Assembly (NCBI GenBank): GCA_905201055.1
Contig: CAJKMT010000061.1
Coordinates: 1-7,426 of the forward strand
DNA from: an uncultured Sutterella sp.
GTDB taxonomy: Bacteria; Pseudomonadota; Gammaproteobacteria; Burkholderiales; Burkholderiaceae_F
Direction of reading: 5' to 3'
Length of the DNA stretch: 7,426 nt
Every line of letters begins with the position of its first letter. Within the stretch, counting starts at the first letter, position 1. The translations under genes were made by a program, and so were the position numbers. This document shows, one piece after another, positions 1 through 6,874 of the stretch. The notes beneath the pieces were generated by a model that did not search any database, was not told where the DNA came from, and was given only the letters and a program-made list of their open reading frames with translations.

Positions 1-819
1 GGAGCCGTTACCGCTGCCTGCGGAGATGATGCCCTTGGCACCGGCCTTCACGGCGGCGTCAACGAGAACACGGTCGTCGCTGGCGTGCGAGTAGACGATG
101 TCCACACGCGGCAGCTTATCGATCTTGCTCACGTCAAATTCGGTTTCGTGCGTGTGCTTCATGGCCGTATCACGCAGGAAGTAGTTTTGACCGCCGGCGA
201 TCACGCCCAAAACACCCAAGGTCGGGGCCTGGAACGTATCGACGTTCGTGGTGTTGGTCTTCGTGCCTTCGCGAGCAGCGTTGATTTGGTCATTCAAAGC
301 AATCAACACACCGCGATCTTGAGCGTTGGGGTCAGCGGCCAATTTCACGGCGTTCAAGAGGTTCATCGGACCGTCAGCAGAAATGGCCGTAGCCGGACGC
401 ATAGCACCGACCACCACCACAGGCTTCTTGCTCTTCACTGTCAGGTTAAGGAAGTAAGCCGTTTCTTCCAAGGTGTCCGTGCCGTGCGTGATCACGATGC
501 CGGAAATCTTCGGATCGGCCAACAATTCGTTGCAGCGTTTGGCCAACTTCAGCAACACTTCATCGGTCATGTTGTTGGAGCTGATCTTGACGATTTGTTC
601 GCCCGTCACATTGGCGTAATCCTTCATGGCGGGAACGGCGTCAATCAATGTTTGAATCGCCAACGCGCCGGCCTTGTAGCCTGTCACTTGAGTGTTGGAC
701 GCTGCGGCGCCCGCGATCGTGCCGCCGGTAGCCAAAATAGCCACGTTAGGCAATTGTGCGGCAAAAGCGCTGCCGGCCATGGACAAAGCCAAGGCGGCTG
801 CCAATAAAGTCTTTTTCAT
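1..819 (-). CDS. ansB: Type II (periplasmic) L-asparaginase, C-terminus cut by window edge
   Basis: Hydrolyses L-asparagine to L-aspartate and ammonia in the periplasm. The reverse-strand reading frame is open from ATG at 819-817 to the left edge (273 codons); E. coli AnsB has 348, so about 75 C-terminal residues are missing. Residues 1-20 (MKKTLLAAALALSMAGSAFA) form a classic Sec signal peptide with an AxA cleavage site. The first active-site loop ATGGTIAG has the nucleophile Thr at about residue 34, and Tyr48 matches the flexible-loop tyrosine. The second signature, ITHGTDTLEETAYF, carries the Thr-Asp pair at about 114-115. The catalytic Lys lies in TKTNTT at about 187. GAMRP and SADGP motifs are also present. 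AGGAG about 7 bases before the ATG supports this start. Leucine is mostly encoded by TTG, unlike the neighbouring genes, which suggests high expression. The secreted form and sequence similarity favour type II over cytosolic AnsA. Confidence 0.95.
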   Translation of the reverse strand, partial: MKKTLLAAALALSMAGSAFAAQLPNVAILATGGTIAGAAASNTQVTGYKAGALAIQTLIDAVPAMKDYANVTGEQIVKISSNNMTDEVLLKLAKRCNELLADPKISGIVITHGTDTLEETAYFLNLTVKSKKPVVVVGAMRPATAISADGPMNLLNAVKLAADPNAQDRGVLIALNDQINAAREGTKTNTTNVDTFQAPTLGVLGVIAGGQNYFLRDTAMKHTHETEFDVSKIDKLPRVDIVYSHASDDRVLVDAAVKAGAKGIISAGSGNGS

Positions 820-869
820 AATGACTACTCCTATATGTCAGATAAGGCGGAATAACGAACAATCTCCGT

Positions 870-915
870 CCGATAGATAGTTGTACTTAACTTTTGACAA
901 ACATGCAATGTGGGA
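870..915 (-). promoter_or_regulatory. Possible ansB promoter region
   Basis: The 116-base gap between the rarD stop and the ansB start contains weak sigma70-like elements reading towards ansB. TTGTCA (900-895) is followed 15 bases later by TATCTA. An alternative is TTGCAT followed 17 bases later by TACAAC. Neither pair is close to consensus. I see no clear FNR or CRP palindrome of the kind known to control E. coli ansB, and no convincing terminator after rarD. Read-through from rarD therefore cannot be excluded. Confidence 0.25.
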
Positions 916-935
916 AAACACTGAGTCTAAAAAGC

Positions 936-1838
936 CTATTTTTGGCGGTTGCCGAGCACATAAAGGACTACCGCCGCAGCAATAAAACTTAAAGCAGTCA
1001 ATTCGGTTGAGGTGACCGGTTCTTGAAAATAAAAGACACCTAAAAGAAAGGTCGTGATGGGGCACGTATATTGAATAATCCCGAGAATGGTCATCGGAAT
1101 ACGCTGGGCAGCAAGTGAAAACAAAATCATTGGCACCGAGGTCACAATGCCCGTTCCCATGAGTGCCCAACTCGTCACGGAATCAAAACCGCTTAAAAAG
1201 TGACGGATAAAGATGCCGTCAAAACTCAGAAGATAGATAATCGCCGGAACACTCATTAGAACGTGTTCAATGCCGACGCTTTTCAACGGCTCAATGACAA
1301 TTTTCTTTTTTAGAGCACCGTAGATCGCCCAGGTTGAAGAGACCAAAACGGCAAACCAGGGAAACCTATCAAGACCCGTAATCAGAACGCCGACACCGAT
1401 TACTGCAAGAGCAATTGCAGCAATACGGATTTTAGACACCCTCTCTGAGAAGAAAACGACACCAATAGCCATTGTGGCTAAAGGCGTCAAAAATGTGCCG
1501 AGACTTAATTCAACGACTCGTCCCATGCTCACGCCCATGATATTGACAAGCCAATTGGCAGAGGCGAAAAAGGTCGCCAAAAGCAACAGCAATGTATGGT
1601 TTCTTCTCGGTGCAAGAATCAGATTTTTGAGAAGTTCAAGAGTTTCGCCAAGCTTTCTTCTAATAATGAGAAGTCCGATGACAAAAACCAGAGACCAAAC
1701 GATGCGGTGCGAGAGAACCTCCACACTGTCAACGTCAGCCAGCAACGCCCAATAAAGCGTGATCGTGCCCCAGATCGTATATGCACCGATGGCGCTTAAA
1801 AGACCAACTTTATCTGTGATGGACTGAGATGATGACAT
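936..1838 (-). CDS. rarD: RarD-family EamA/DMT-superfamily inner-membrane transporter
   Basis: A 300-residue, very hydrophobic protein with about ten transmembrane helices in two EamA repeats, the usual size for RarD (about 296 in E. coli). Recognisable family segments are GAYTIWG near the N-terminus, LSHRIVWSLVF, NWLVNIMGV, LSLGTFLTPL, VVFFSERVS, YGALKKKI in the middle, GIVTSVPMILFSLAAQRIP, and IQYTCPITTFLLGV before the last helix. RarD proteins are inner-membrane exporters of uncertain substrate; the name comes from a chloramphenicol-sensitivity annotation. I chose ATG at 1838 (MSSSQSITDK...) over an in-frame TTG at 1850; neither has a clear Shine-Dalgarno sequence, so translation may be weak or leaderless. 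The gene is divergent from the autotransporter and lies upstream of ansB on the same strand. No frame damage is seen. Confidence 0.88.
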   Translation of the reverse strand: MSSSQSITDKVGLLSAIGAYTIWGTITLYWALLADVDSVEVLSHRIVWSLVFVIGLLIIRRKLGETLELLKNLILAPRRNHTLLLLLATFFASANWLVNIMGVSMGRVVELSLGTFLTPLATMAIGVVFFSERVSKIRIAAIALAVIGVGVLITGLDRFPWFAVLVSSTWAIYGALKKKIVIEPLKSVGIEHVLMSVPAIIYLLSFDGIFIRHFLSGFDSVTSWALMGTGIVTSVPMILFSLAAQRIPMTILGIIQYTCPITTFLLGVFYFQEPVTSTELTALSFIAAAVVLYVLGNRQK

Positions 1839-1994
1839 GGAAAGAAACAACGTATTTAAAGCCGCTAGTTTAACGCCGGAATTTGAAAACAGTTAGCAAT
1901 GAGGGAAAAATCTTTCAATAAAGGTGATTAAGAATCAATTCCTGATGCCATTAAGTCTAAAATGAAATTACTTGATTACTTTGGAGGTTTCGGT
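1839..1994. promoter_or_regulatory. Divergent intergenic region between rarD and the autotransporter
   Basis: This AT-rich stretch must hold promoters for both divergent genes. On the minus strand TTGAAA (1918-1913) is a good -35 hexamer, but the matching -10 is weak (TAACTG, 17 bases later). On the plus strand no promoter stands out. A small perfect inverted repeat, TGATT-AAG-AATCA (1925-1937), lies about 60 bases before the autotransporter start and could be an operator half-site pair. Its spacing does not fit an FNR box. Function is not established. Confidence 0.35.
1983..1987 (+). promoter_or_regulatory. Strong ribosome binding site that fixes the autotransporter start
   Basis: GGAGG lies 7 bases before ATG 1995. 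It argues for this start over the in-frame upstream ATG at 1962, which has no such site and would place a polar stretch before the signal peptide. Confidence 0.75.
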
Positions 1995-2402
1995 ATGAGC
2001 ATTGAACTGAAACCCATTGCAGCCGCTGTGGCAATAGCCATAACAGCACTGACATTCACACCAACTAGTGTCCTGGCCGGTCAAACAGTGCTCGTTTACT
2101 CACCGGAAGGTACACATTACGCCAATTTTAATATTCAGTTTCCGGGCGAATACGATGAACGCTATAACGGAGAACTTTTAATACAACCGGCTGATCGGTT
2201 CCTCTCTGATGCTGAGCTTGGCGGTCTTCAATTGGGATTCTGTTATTTTTGGGACGTGCTTAAGGGCGATTTCAATGGAAAAGTTCCGGTTGAAATCTTG
2301 ATTACTCCGCTGTCGGACAAATCGGACAATGCCTTTGCTGCCAGTCCCACGCTCGGTTTATCCACTGAATTGGCGAAAGCCTGGCAGGAATTTGGGTTTT
2401 GA
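1995..2402 (+). CDS. Autotransporter segment 1: signal peptide and start of passenger (135 aa)
   Basis: If translated without slippage, this frame makes a 135-residue secreted stub. It has a 28-residue signal peptide followed by a passenger start (GQTVLVYSPEGTHYANFNIQ) with one cysteine in LGFCYF. It ends ...AKAWQEFGF at TGA 2400-2402. The stub has no barrel, so it could not reach the surface on its own. The GGAGG ribosome binding site 7 bases upstream supports active initiation. Confidence 0.7.
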   Translation: MSIELKPIAAAVAIAITALTFTPTSVLAGQTVLVYSPEGTHYANFNIQFPGEYDERYNGELLIQPADRFLSDAELGGLQLGFCYFWDVLKGDFNGKVPVEILITPLSDKSDNAFAASPTLGLSTELAKAWQEFGF

Positions 2403-4494
2403 TTTTGACAGAAAGCGTTTCTTCGGTTCTTCCATCTATGACGACAATTTAAGGCTGATCAATGACCAAGGCTATTGGGCACGAAGTGAAGATGGAAGTC
2501 ATTGGCTCTATGGTGTTGCTTCTGATCAAACCTGGGGCATCGGTCTTCACATTTATGGTTCCGAAAACATCGTGCGCCAGACAGCGGATTTGCTCGCCAA
2601 TGGTGCCTACGGCATCGGTGCTCGTATTGAAGGGGTCGGCAACAATCTGACGATTGCTTCCGGCACTCAAATTGAAGCTAACGGCTACGCCGGTAAAGGC
2701 CTGCTTTTTTCCTGGGGCAAAAATCATCATCTGACCATTGAAGAAGACGCCTCCGTGACTGCCGCGGGCGAAGGCGGCATTGCCGTTGCCTTTGACTTCG
2801 GCTCTAACGAACTTGGAGACTGGTACGGCTACTACGGCTCATACATATCAACCCGATACGATTCAGACGCAGAAGATTTTGTCAGCAGCGACTTCATCGT
2901 GCCTGAACTTCAAGGTGAATTGATCAGCCGTTTTACTGTCTCGGGCGCTCTTAAGGGCAGTACGGCAAGTATTTATATTTCGCCCAATGCCTATGTCAAA
3001 GACATCGTGATTGAGCCCGGCGCGACCATTGAGGGAGACATCATCTCGCTTTGGAATCCCGAGCAAACAATCTACGGTACTCAATTGAGCGGTTATGACG
3101 GCGACTCTCCGTTAATTACAACGCTTTCTTTCGGGACTGAAAACAGTCAGAGTACTTCCGAGACAATTGAATTTAACGACCGGATTGTCGGACAAAAAAG
3201 CATTTTGATGAAGGTTTCGGATGCAGCACTTAAATTCGGCGGTCAGGCTCATATTCTTGGAGTCAGTGTTGAATCCGGAGTAAGTCTTGAAGGTGGTAAC
3301 TTTAAACTCAGCCGTAATGAATCGGTAGAAACATCCGGTCTCTTTGAAAATCACGGCGAAGTGATTTCGACGGCGAAGCATCCCGTGGTTATTGAGGGAG
3401 ATTATTTCCAGGACAGTGATGCTAGCCTCGTGCTGACAGTTAATGACGGGCAGTTCGTGCCGATGAGTGTGAACGGAAGCGCGCAGATTGAAGACGGTGC
3501 GATGATTGTGGCAACGCCCGCAGGCGGTTGGCACGCCGATGGTCTTTTAAGCATTGATCCTTCGTCTGCATTTGTTAAAGCCTCAGCTATCAACGACGCC
3601 GAAACTGAGATTCGATGGATTGATCGCGATTTAATCCCCTCTTCGCCTACACTGGCATTTAAAGACACCGAAAACGGATTGTCTGTTCAAAGAAAAGAGA
3701 ACGCATACTCGCGATTCGTAACAGGCGACGCCAAGGAGGTTGCTGAAATCTTTGATGCGAGTGCAGCTAACCTCAGTCAAGACAACACTCAGTCCCTTTT
3801 CGCACTCATGGACTGGTCTGACACGGGCGGCACGATGATACAAGAGACCGCACAGGGTTTATCAGGCGACGGTGTGCTTGATGGGATGACCTCAGCCTTA
3901 AGTCTTGAGCGATTCGCAGAAGAGGCGCTCGCCTTCCGATTATCATTTGTCCAAGCTGATGGTGATTACGCTTGGGGACGCCCCTTCGGTGGTACTTTGT
4001 CCGCACTTCAAATCGGAAAGTCCCGACTTGACGTGGCAGGAATTGCGGGCGGATGGGTTAAAAAATCAGGCTTATCCATGACCGGTCTTTCTGTCGCCGC
4101 TTTGGATGCTGACGGATCGAGTGCCAACGCAGAGGAACTCAAAGCCCGCGGACTTTGGATATCGGGCTTCATTCGCGAAAATTTGAAGCCGATTGACAGT
4201 GCGTTTACCGAAGCGTCGTTGCGTTTGGGTTATGTGAATGCTGATGAAAAACGCTCTGTACAATTCAGTGATTTTTCTGACACGACAGACGCCGATATTG
4301 ATCGCTGGTCAATCGGTGCGGCAATTAAAACCGGACTAGATCTGAAAGTAAGCGACAATATTCGCCTTGAACCTTTTGCTCAATTGGCGGGTTTCGTCAT
4401 CCACTCCCCTTCATACATGAGAAATCACACGATATCGCGGCCCTTAATATTAAAGAGACGCAGCTTCGGTCCCTCGAAGCAAGACTCGGTTTGA
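2329..4494 (+). CDS. Autotransporter segment 2: main passenger and most of the barrel, frame +1 to segment 1
   Basis: This long frame carries most of the passenger and the first two thirds of the barrel. The nominal start at 2329 overlaps segment 1, where the other frame is the real one, so genuine homology begins only at about 2397 (FDFDRKRFFGSS). Beta-helix-like repeats run to about 3800. A helical linker, LSLERFAEEALAFRLSFVQA, precedes the barrel at about 3960. Barrel strands include WISGFIRENLKPIDSAF and LRLGYVNADEKRSVQFSDF. After about 4430 the frame reads a non-homologous tail (TISRPLILKRRSFGPSKQ) to the stop at 4494. As an independent product it has no signal peptide and no closed barrel. 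Confidence 0.65.
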   Translation: MPLLPVPRSVYPLNWRKPGRNLGFDFDRKRFFGSSIYDDNLRLINDQGYWARSEDGSHWLYGVASDQTWGIGLHIYGSENIVRQTADLLANGAYGIGARIEGVGNNLTIASGTQIEANGYAGKGLLFSWGKNHHLTIEEDASVTAAGEGGIAVAFDFGSNELGDWYGYYGSYISTRYDSDAEDFVSSDFIVPELQGELISRFTVSGALKGSTASIYISPNAYVKDIVIEPGATIEGDIISLWNPEQTIYGTQLSGYDGDSPLITTLSFGTENSQSTSETIEFNDRIVGQKSILMKVSDAALKFGGQAHILGVSVESGVSLEGGNFKLSRNESVETSGLFENHGEVISTAKHPVVIEGDYFQDSDASLVLTVNDGQFVPMSVNGSAQIEDGAMIVATPAGGWHADGLLSIDPSSAFVKASAINDAETEIRWIDRDLIPSSPTLAFKDTENGLSVQRKENAYSRFVTGDAKEVAEIFDASAANLSQDNTQSLFALMDWSDTGGTMIQETAQGLSGDGVLDGMTSALSLERFAEEALAFRLSFVQADGDYAWGRPFGGTLSALQIGKSRLDVAGIAGGWVKKSGLSMTGLSVAALDADGSSANAEELKARGLWISGFIRENLKPIDSAFTEASLRLGYVNADEKRSVQFSDFSDTTDADIDRWSIGAAIKTGLDLKVSDNIRLEPFAQLAGFVIHSPSYMRNHTISRPLILKRRSFGPSKQDSV

Positions 4495-4790
4495 CTTTGG
4501 AGGCAGCCACATTTACGCCAACAACGGCTTACTGGCAGCTTCAGGCGCTCTACGGTCGGGAACTTCTTTTACGAGCCGGTGACATGAAAGCGTCTTTTGC
4601 GGTTTCTGATTTAAGAGGATCATTTGACCGTTCAATTTCCTGGAACTCCAAAGACAGATGGACGGTGGGATTTAAAGCGGGTATTGAAAACCGCGAGGGT
4701 TTGTCGCTTAATGTTCGGTTTGACGGTCAATGGGAGTCGGCTGACACGCATAGCGTCGCGGGCGGCATTGAAGCCGCCTGGCGATTCTGA
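4491..4790 (+). CDS. Autotransporter segment 3: C-terminal barrel strands with beta-signal
   Basis: This frame is open from 4371. Homologous sequence starts near HDIAALNIKETQLRSLEARL (about 4428) and continues without a break through LTLEAATFTPTTAYWQLQAL to the final strand VAGGIEAAWRF. The terminal Phe and alternating hydrophobics are the standard outer-membrane beta-signal. The listed start is simply the first start codon in the frame (TTG 4491), and no ribosome binding site precedes it. I regard this as the missing end of the upstream barrel, not a gene of its own. Confidence 0.6.
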   Translation: MTLEAATFTPTTAYWQLQALYGRELLLRAGDMKASFAVSDLRGSFDRSISWNSKDRWTVGFKAGIENREGLSLNVRFDGQWESADTHSVAGGIEAAWRF

Positions 4791-4800
4791 AAATTTTAGA

Positions 4801-6003
4801 TTAGACGCTGGGGTACCCGCCGTCCCAAACCACATGCCGGTAACCAGTCCGGTCCGTGTCACCTTCAGTGGAAATGCAAAGAACGGAAGAATTTTCGTTT
4901 AACTTCAATTCATCCTTTAAGGTCTTCAACTGAGGTTTTCTCAGGATGTCGGCTACAAAACCAAAACACGATGCACCGCTTTCACCCGAAATGATTCTGG
5001 GATCGTCACCAATCGGAGCGCCCAGAATTCTCATGCCGTCGGCTGCGACATAGTCAGGCATCGACACAAAGTAGTCAGCGCAGTACTGCAGAAGATCCCA
5101 AGCGACCGTACAGGGAATGCCGCAGCAAAGACCGGCCATGATGGAATGAAGCTCACCCTCGTAGGCATGAATTTGATCGTCATTGGCCTTAGCCGTGCGG
5201 TACAAACAATCAGCGCCGTTGGGTTCGACAATCGTGATAATGGGGCGATCTTTGCCGTAGTATTGGGCGACGAAAGCCGCAATGGCAGCTGCCATTGAAC
5301 CCACGCCCGCCTGAAGAAATAAGTGTGTCGGTCGGGTTTCTTTAAGCTCTTCGACAATTTCAAGCCCAAGCGTCAGATAGCCCTGCATGATACGGGTTGG
5401 AATGTCTTCATAGCCCGTCCAGGAGGTATCCTGCACCAGAATACCGCCGACTTCCTTTGCCTTTTCAGCCGCCATTTGAACAGTTGTGTCGTAGACAAAA
5501 TCGGTGATCGAAGCATCGGCGTCGAGTTTGCGGATATTTTCCAATCGTTCAATCGCAGTGCCTTTAGGCATGAGCACAATGCTTTTATGTCCGAGCACCT
5601 TGGCGCTCCAGGCGACTCCACGCCCATGGTTGCCGTCGGTGGCAGTGACAAAGGTTAATTCTCCTAGCTCTTTGGCGACCTTTTCACTTGTGATCGCTTC
5701 AAAGGTCAGTTCAGCGGGTTTCAGTCTGAGAAGCTCACCGAGTAAGGTAGCCATGCAGTAGGAACTGCCGAGCGCCTTAAAAGCGTTTAACCCGAAACGA
5801 TAGCTTTCGTCTTTAACAAAAATATTTGCGACGCCAAACTCACGGGAAAGACTCGAGAGATTGCGAAGCGGTGTTTTCTCATAAACCGGAATGGTTTCGT
5901 GATAGGCAATCACCTCTTTGGCCTTTTCGATGCCGAAAGCTTTGGCGTATTTTGACTCACCCGTTTTGGTTTGAAATTTTAATAGTTCAATGGTCTCAGA
6001 CAT
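4801..6003 (-). CDS. dpaL: Diaminopropionate ammonia-lyase (EC 4.3.1.15)
   Basis: A cytosolic, PLP-dependent fold-type II enzyme that converts 2,3-diaminopropionate to pyruvate and two ammonia. The 400 residues match E. coli YgeX (398). The PLP Schiff-base lysine is in LNAFKALGSSY (Lys at about 76). The family signature TATDGNHGRGVAW follows, with the catalytic Asp at about 123. DTSWTGYEDIPTRIMQGY holds the second active-site Asp at about 192. LQAGVGSMAAAIAAF is the glycine-rich phosphate/PLP loop region, and DDPRIISGESGA comes near the C-terminus. The Asp pair and the GYEDIP segment separate it from threonine dehydratase and serine/threonine synthase relatives. ATG 6003 has AGAGG about 6 bases upstream. 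The gene is complete and undamaged. It stands alone, without the ygeW, ygeY or hyuA neighbours seen in E. coli, and converges with the autotransporter, with only 10 bases between the two stops. Confidence 0.95.
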   Translation of the reverse strand: MSETIELLKFQTKTGESKYAKAFGIEKAKEVIAYHETIPVYEKTPLRNLSSLSREFGVANIFVKDESYRFGLNAFKALGSSYCMATLLGELLRLKPAELTFEAITSEKVAKELGELTFVTATDGNHGRGVAWSAKVLGHKSIVLMPKGTAIERLENIRKLDADASITDFVYDTTVQMAAEKAKEVGGILVQDTSWTGYEDIPTRIMQGYLTLGLEIVEELKETRPTHLFLQAGVGSMAAAIAAFVAQYYGKDRPIITIVEPNGADCLYRTAKANDDQIHAYEGELHSIMAGLCCGIPCTVAWDLLQYCADYFVSMPDYVAADGMRILGAPIGDDPRIISGESGASCFGFVADILRKPQLKTLKDELKLNENSSVLCISTEGDTDRTGYRHVVWDGGYPSV

Positions 6004-6034
6004 TCTTGCCTCTAATATGCGTTCATATCAGTTG

Positions 6035-6059
6035 TATTGCTTATTTTAAAAAAGCAATA
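6035..6059. repeat. Perfect 8-bp inverted repeat upstream of dpaL, possible operator
   Basis: TATTGCTT (6035-6042) and its exact complement AAGCAATA (6052-6059) flank an AT-only 9-base spacer (ATTTTAAAA). The site lies 32-56 bases before the dpaL ATG, where a promoter or operator would be expected. On the dpaL strand no T-run follows the second arm, so it is a poor terminator. It resembles a dimeric-regulator binding site (for example LysR or GntR type), but no regulator gene is visible to pair with it. Confidence 0.4.
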
Positions 6060-6100
6060 TAACAATCTCATGACACCGTTCAATTTCTTGAGGTTTTTCT

Positions 6101-6874
6101 CTATAAATCAGTTATCGATAAACCTTTTAAGGAGAGTTTAAATCTGCCCAGTTTTGAGTTATCTTTCAAAAAACACTCGCCTTTTTGGTTCAATATCGTC
6201 ATATTGATCTTATTGGGCTGTCGTTTGATTTCAGCAATTTCAATCGTTTTCTCCAAACTATTAACCGCAATCAGATCAATCTCATTTTCACCTCTTTTAT
6301 CCCACCATGTTCCCACATCAGTCCACAGTCCGGTCAGCATATATTTCTTCCTAAACCAAGATTCCAGACAGCGACCGGTTAAAGACTCAAAATCCTTTTT
6401 ACAGAGCTTTCTCATTATTTCCCATTGCTGGCTTTCCGCAAGGTTTTTCATTACAGGCGTATCCACAAAACGGAACCAAAAACGGAAATATTCATCAGAC
6501 ATACTGTATCGGACATTTTTAGACAACGATTGAGCCATCAAAGGGTAATTGCGATGTATCAAACCGTATTGGTTTTCCAAACGGTTCAAATAAGGTCCAA
6601 TTTGTCCTGTCACTGCGTTATGTAATTCACTCCATTTATTCATTCCTGAGGCAATGGAACGCAACAACGAATAGTAGATACCGGATTCAATCCGAAACTC
6701 GTTAGCCAGAACAATATCCCCGTCAGAGCTAAAAGCAGAACCTGAGGGCGAGAAAATAAAATCCAACATATCATTCTGATCAAATGAATTGATAGAACTC
6801 AGAATTTCGACATATCTGGCTACTCCCCCTGTCAATGTATAAAGAGCCAGCAAATCTTCAGATTTTCCCTGAGG
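6101..6874 (-). pseudogene. C-terminal part of AAA ATPase with DUF234 nuclease-like domain, truncated by the IS element
   Basis: The 257 remaining residues correspond to the second half of archaeal-type AAA ATPase/DUF234 proteins, which are usually about 450-480 residues. Landmarks are LLALYTLTGGVARYVEIL (end of the ATPase lid), MLDFIFSPSGSAF, the winged-helix-like IGPYLNRLENQYGLI, YFRFWFRFVD, ESWFRKKYM, and a C-terminal ENEIDLIAVN...IEIAEIKRQ. The last pair resembles a PD-(D/E)xK core, with Asp at 6275-6277 and the E-x-K at 6224-6232. The whole N-terminal ATPase half with its Walker A and B motifs is absent; coding homology stops exactly at the IS right end (6875). The rest presumably lies beyond the element, outside the window. 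An in-frame GTG at 6931 inside the element could drive a 276-residue chimera. The stretch is visibly more AT-rich than ansB, suggesting horizontal origin. The cellular role of this family is uncertain. Confidence 0.82.

Larger units (their letters stand above)
1995..4790 (+). pseudogene. Autotransporter (type Va secretion) gene interrupted by two frameshifts
   Basis: Taken across three reading-frame segments, this is one autotransporter of about 931 residues. Residues 1-28 are a Sec signal peptide ending VLA. The passenger, about 29-640, is rich in short beta-strands with Gly/Asn turns, typical of a right-handed beta-helix (for example YGIGARIEGVGNNLTIASG and VSVESGVSLEGGNFKLS). The beta-barrel, about 656-931, starts near DYAWGRPFGGTLSALQ and ends in AAWRF, with the terminal aromatic needed for BAM recognition. 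The first segment stops at TGA 2400-2402. Deleting one T from TTTT 2397-2400 restores ...AWQEFGFDFDRKRF. The second segment leaves frame between about 4405 and 4430; adding one base there gives ...SYMRNHDIAALN... or ...SPFIHEKSHDIAALN.... The third segment uses the same frame as the first. Either the gene is decaying, the assembly has two indels, or expression needs slippage. The passenger's target is unknown. Confidence 0.85.

Noticed and set aside
85..807. 240-residue open frame on the plus strand
   Set aside because: It is exactly antisense to ansB, whose reverse-strand frame has full asparaginase homology. The protein has no recognisable motif and is a by-product of the biased codon use of ansB.
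895..900. TTGACA on the plus strand
   Set aside because: A perfect -35 hexamer, but no -10 at suitable spacing and no plus-strand gene downstream before the minus-strand rarD region.
1925..1937. TGATT-AAG-AATCA as an FNR box
   Set aside because: The FNR consensus needs TTGAT and ATCAA separated by four bases; here the spacing and outer bases do not fit. Kept only as a generic palindrome.
2449..4263. Several minus-strand open frames of 63-140 residues under the autotransporter
   Set aside because: They lie antisense to clear passenger and barrel coding sequence and have no motifs or ribosome binding sites.
4761..4778. GGCGGC-ATTGAA-GCCGCC hairpin near the end of the autotransporter
   Set aside because: It lies inside the coding sequence for GGIEAA, and no T-run follows directly on either strand, so I do not call a terminator.
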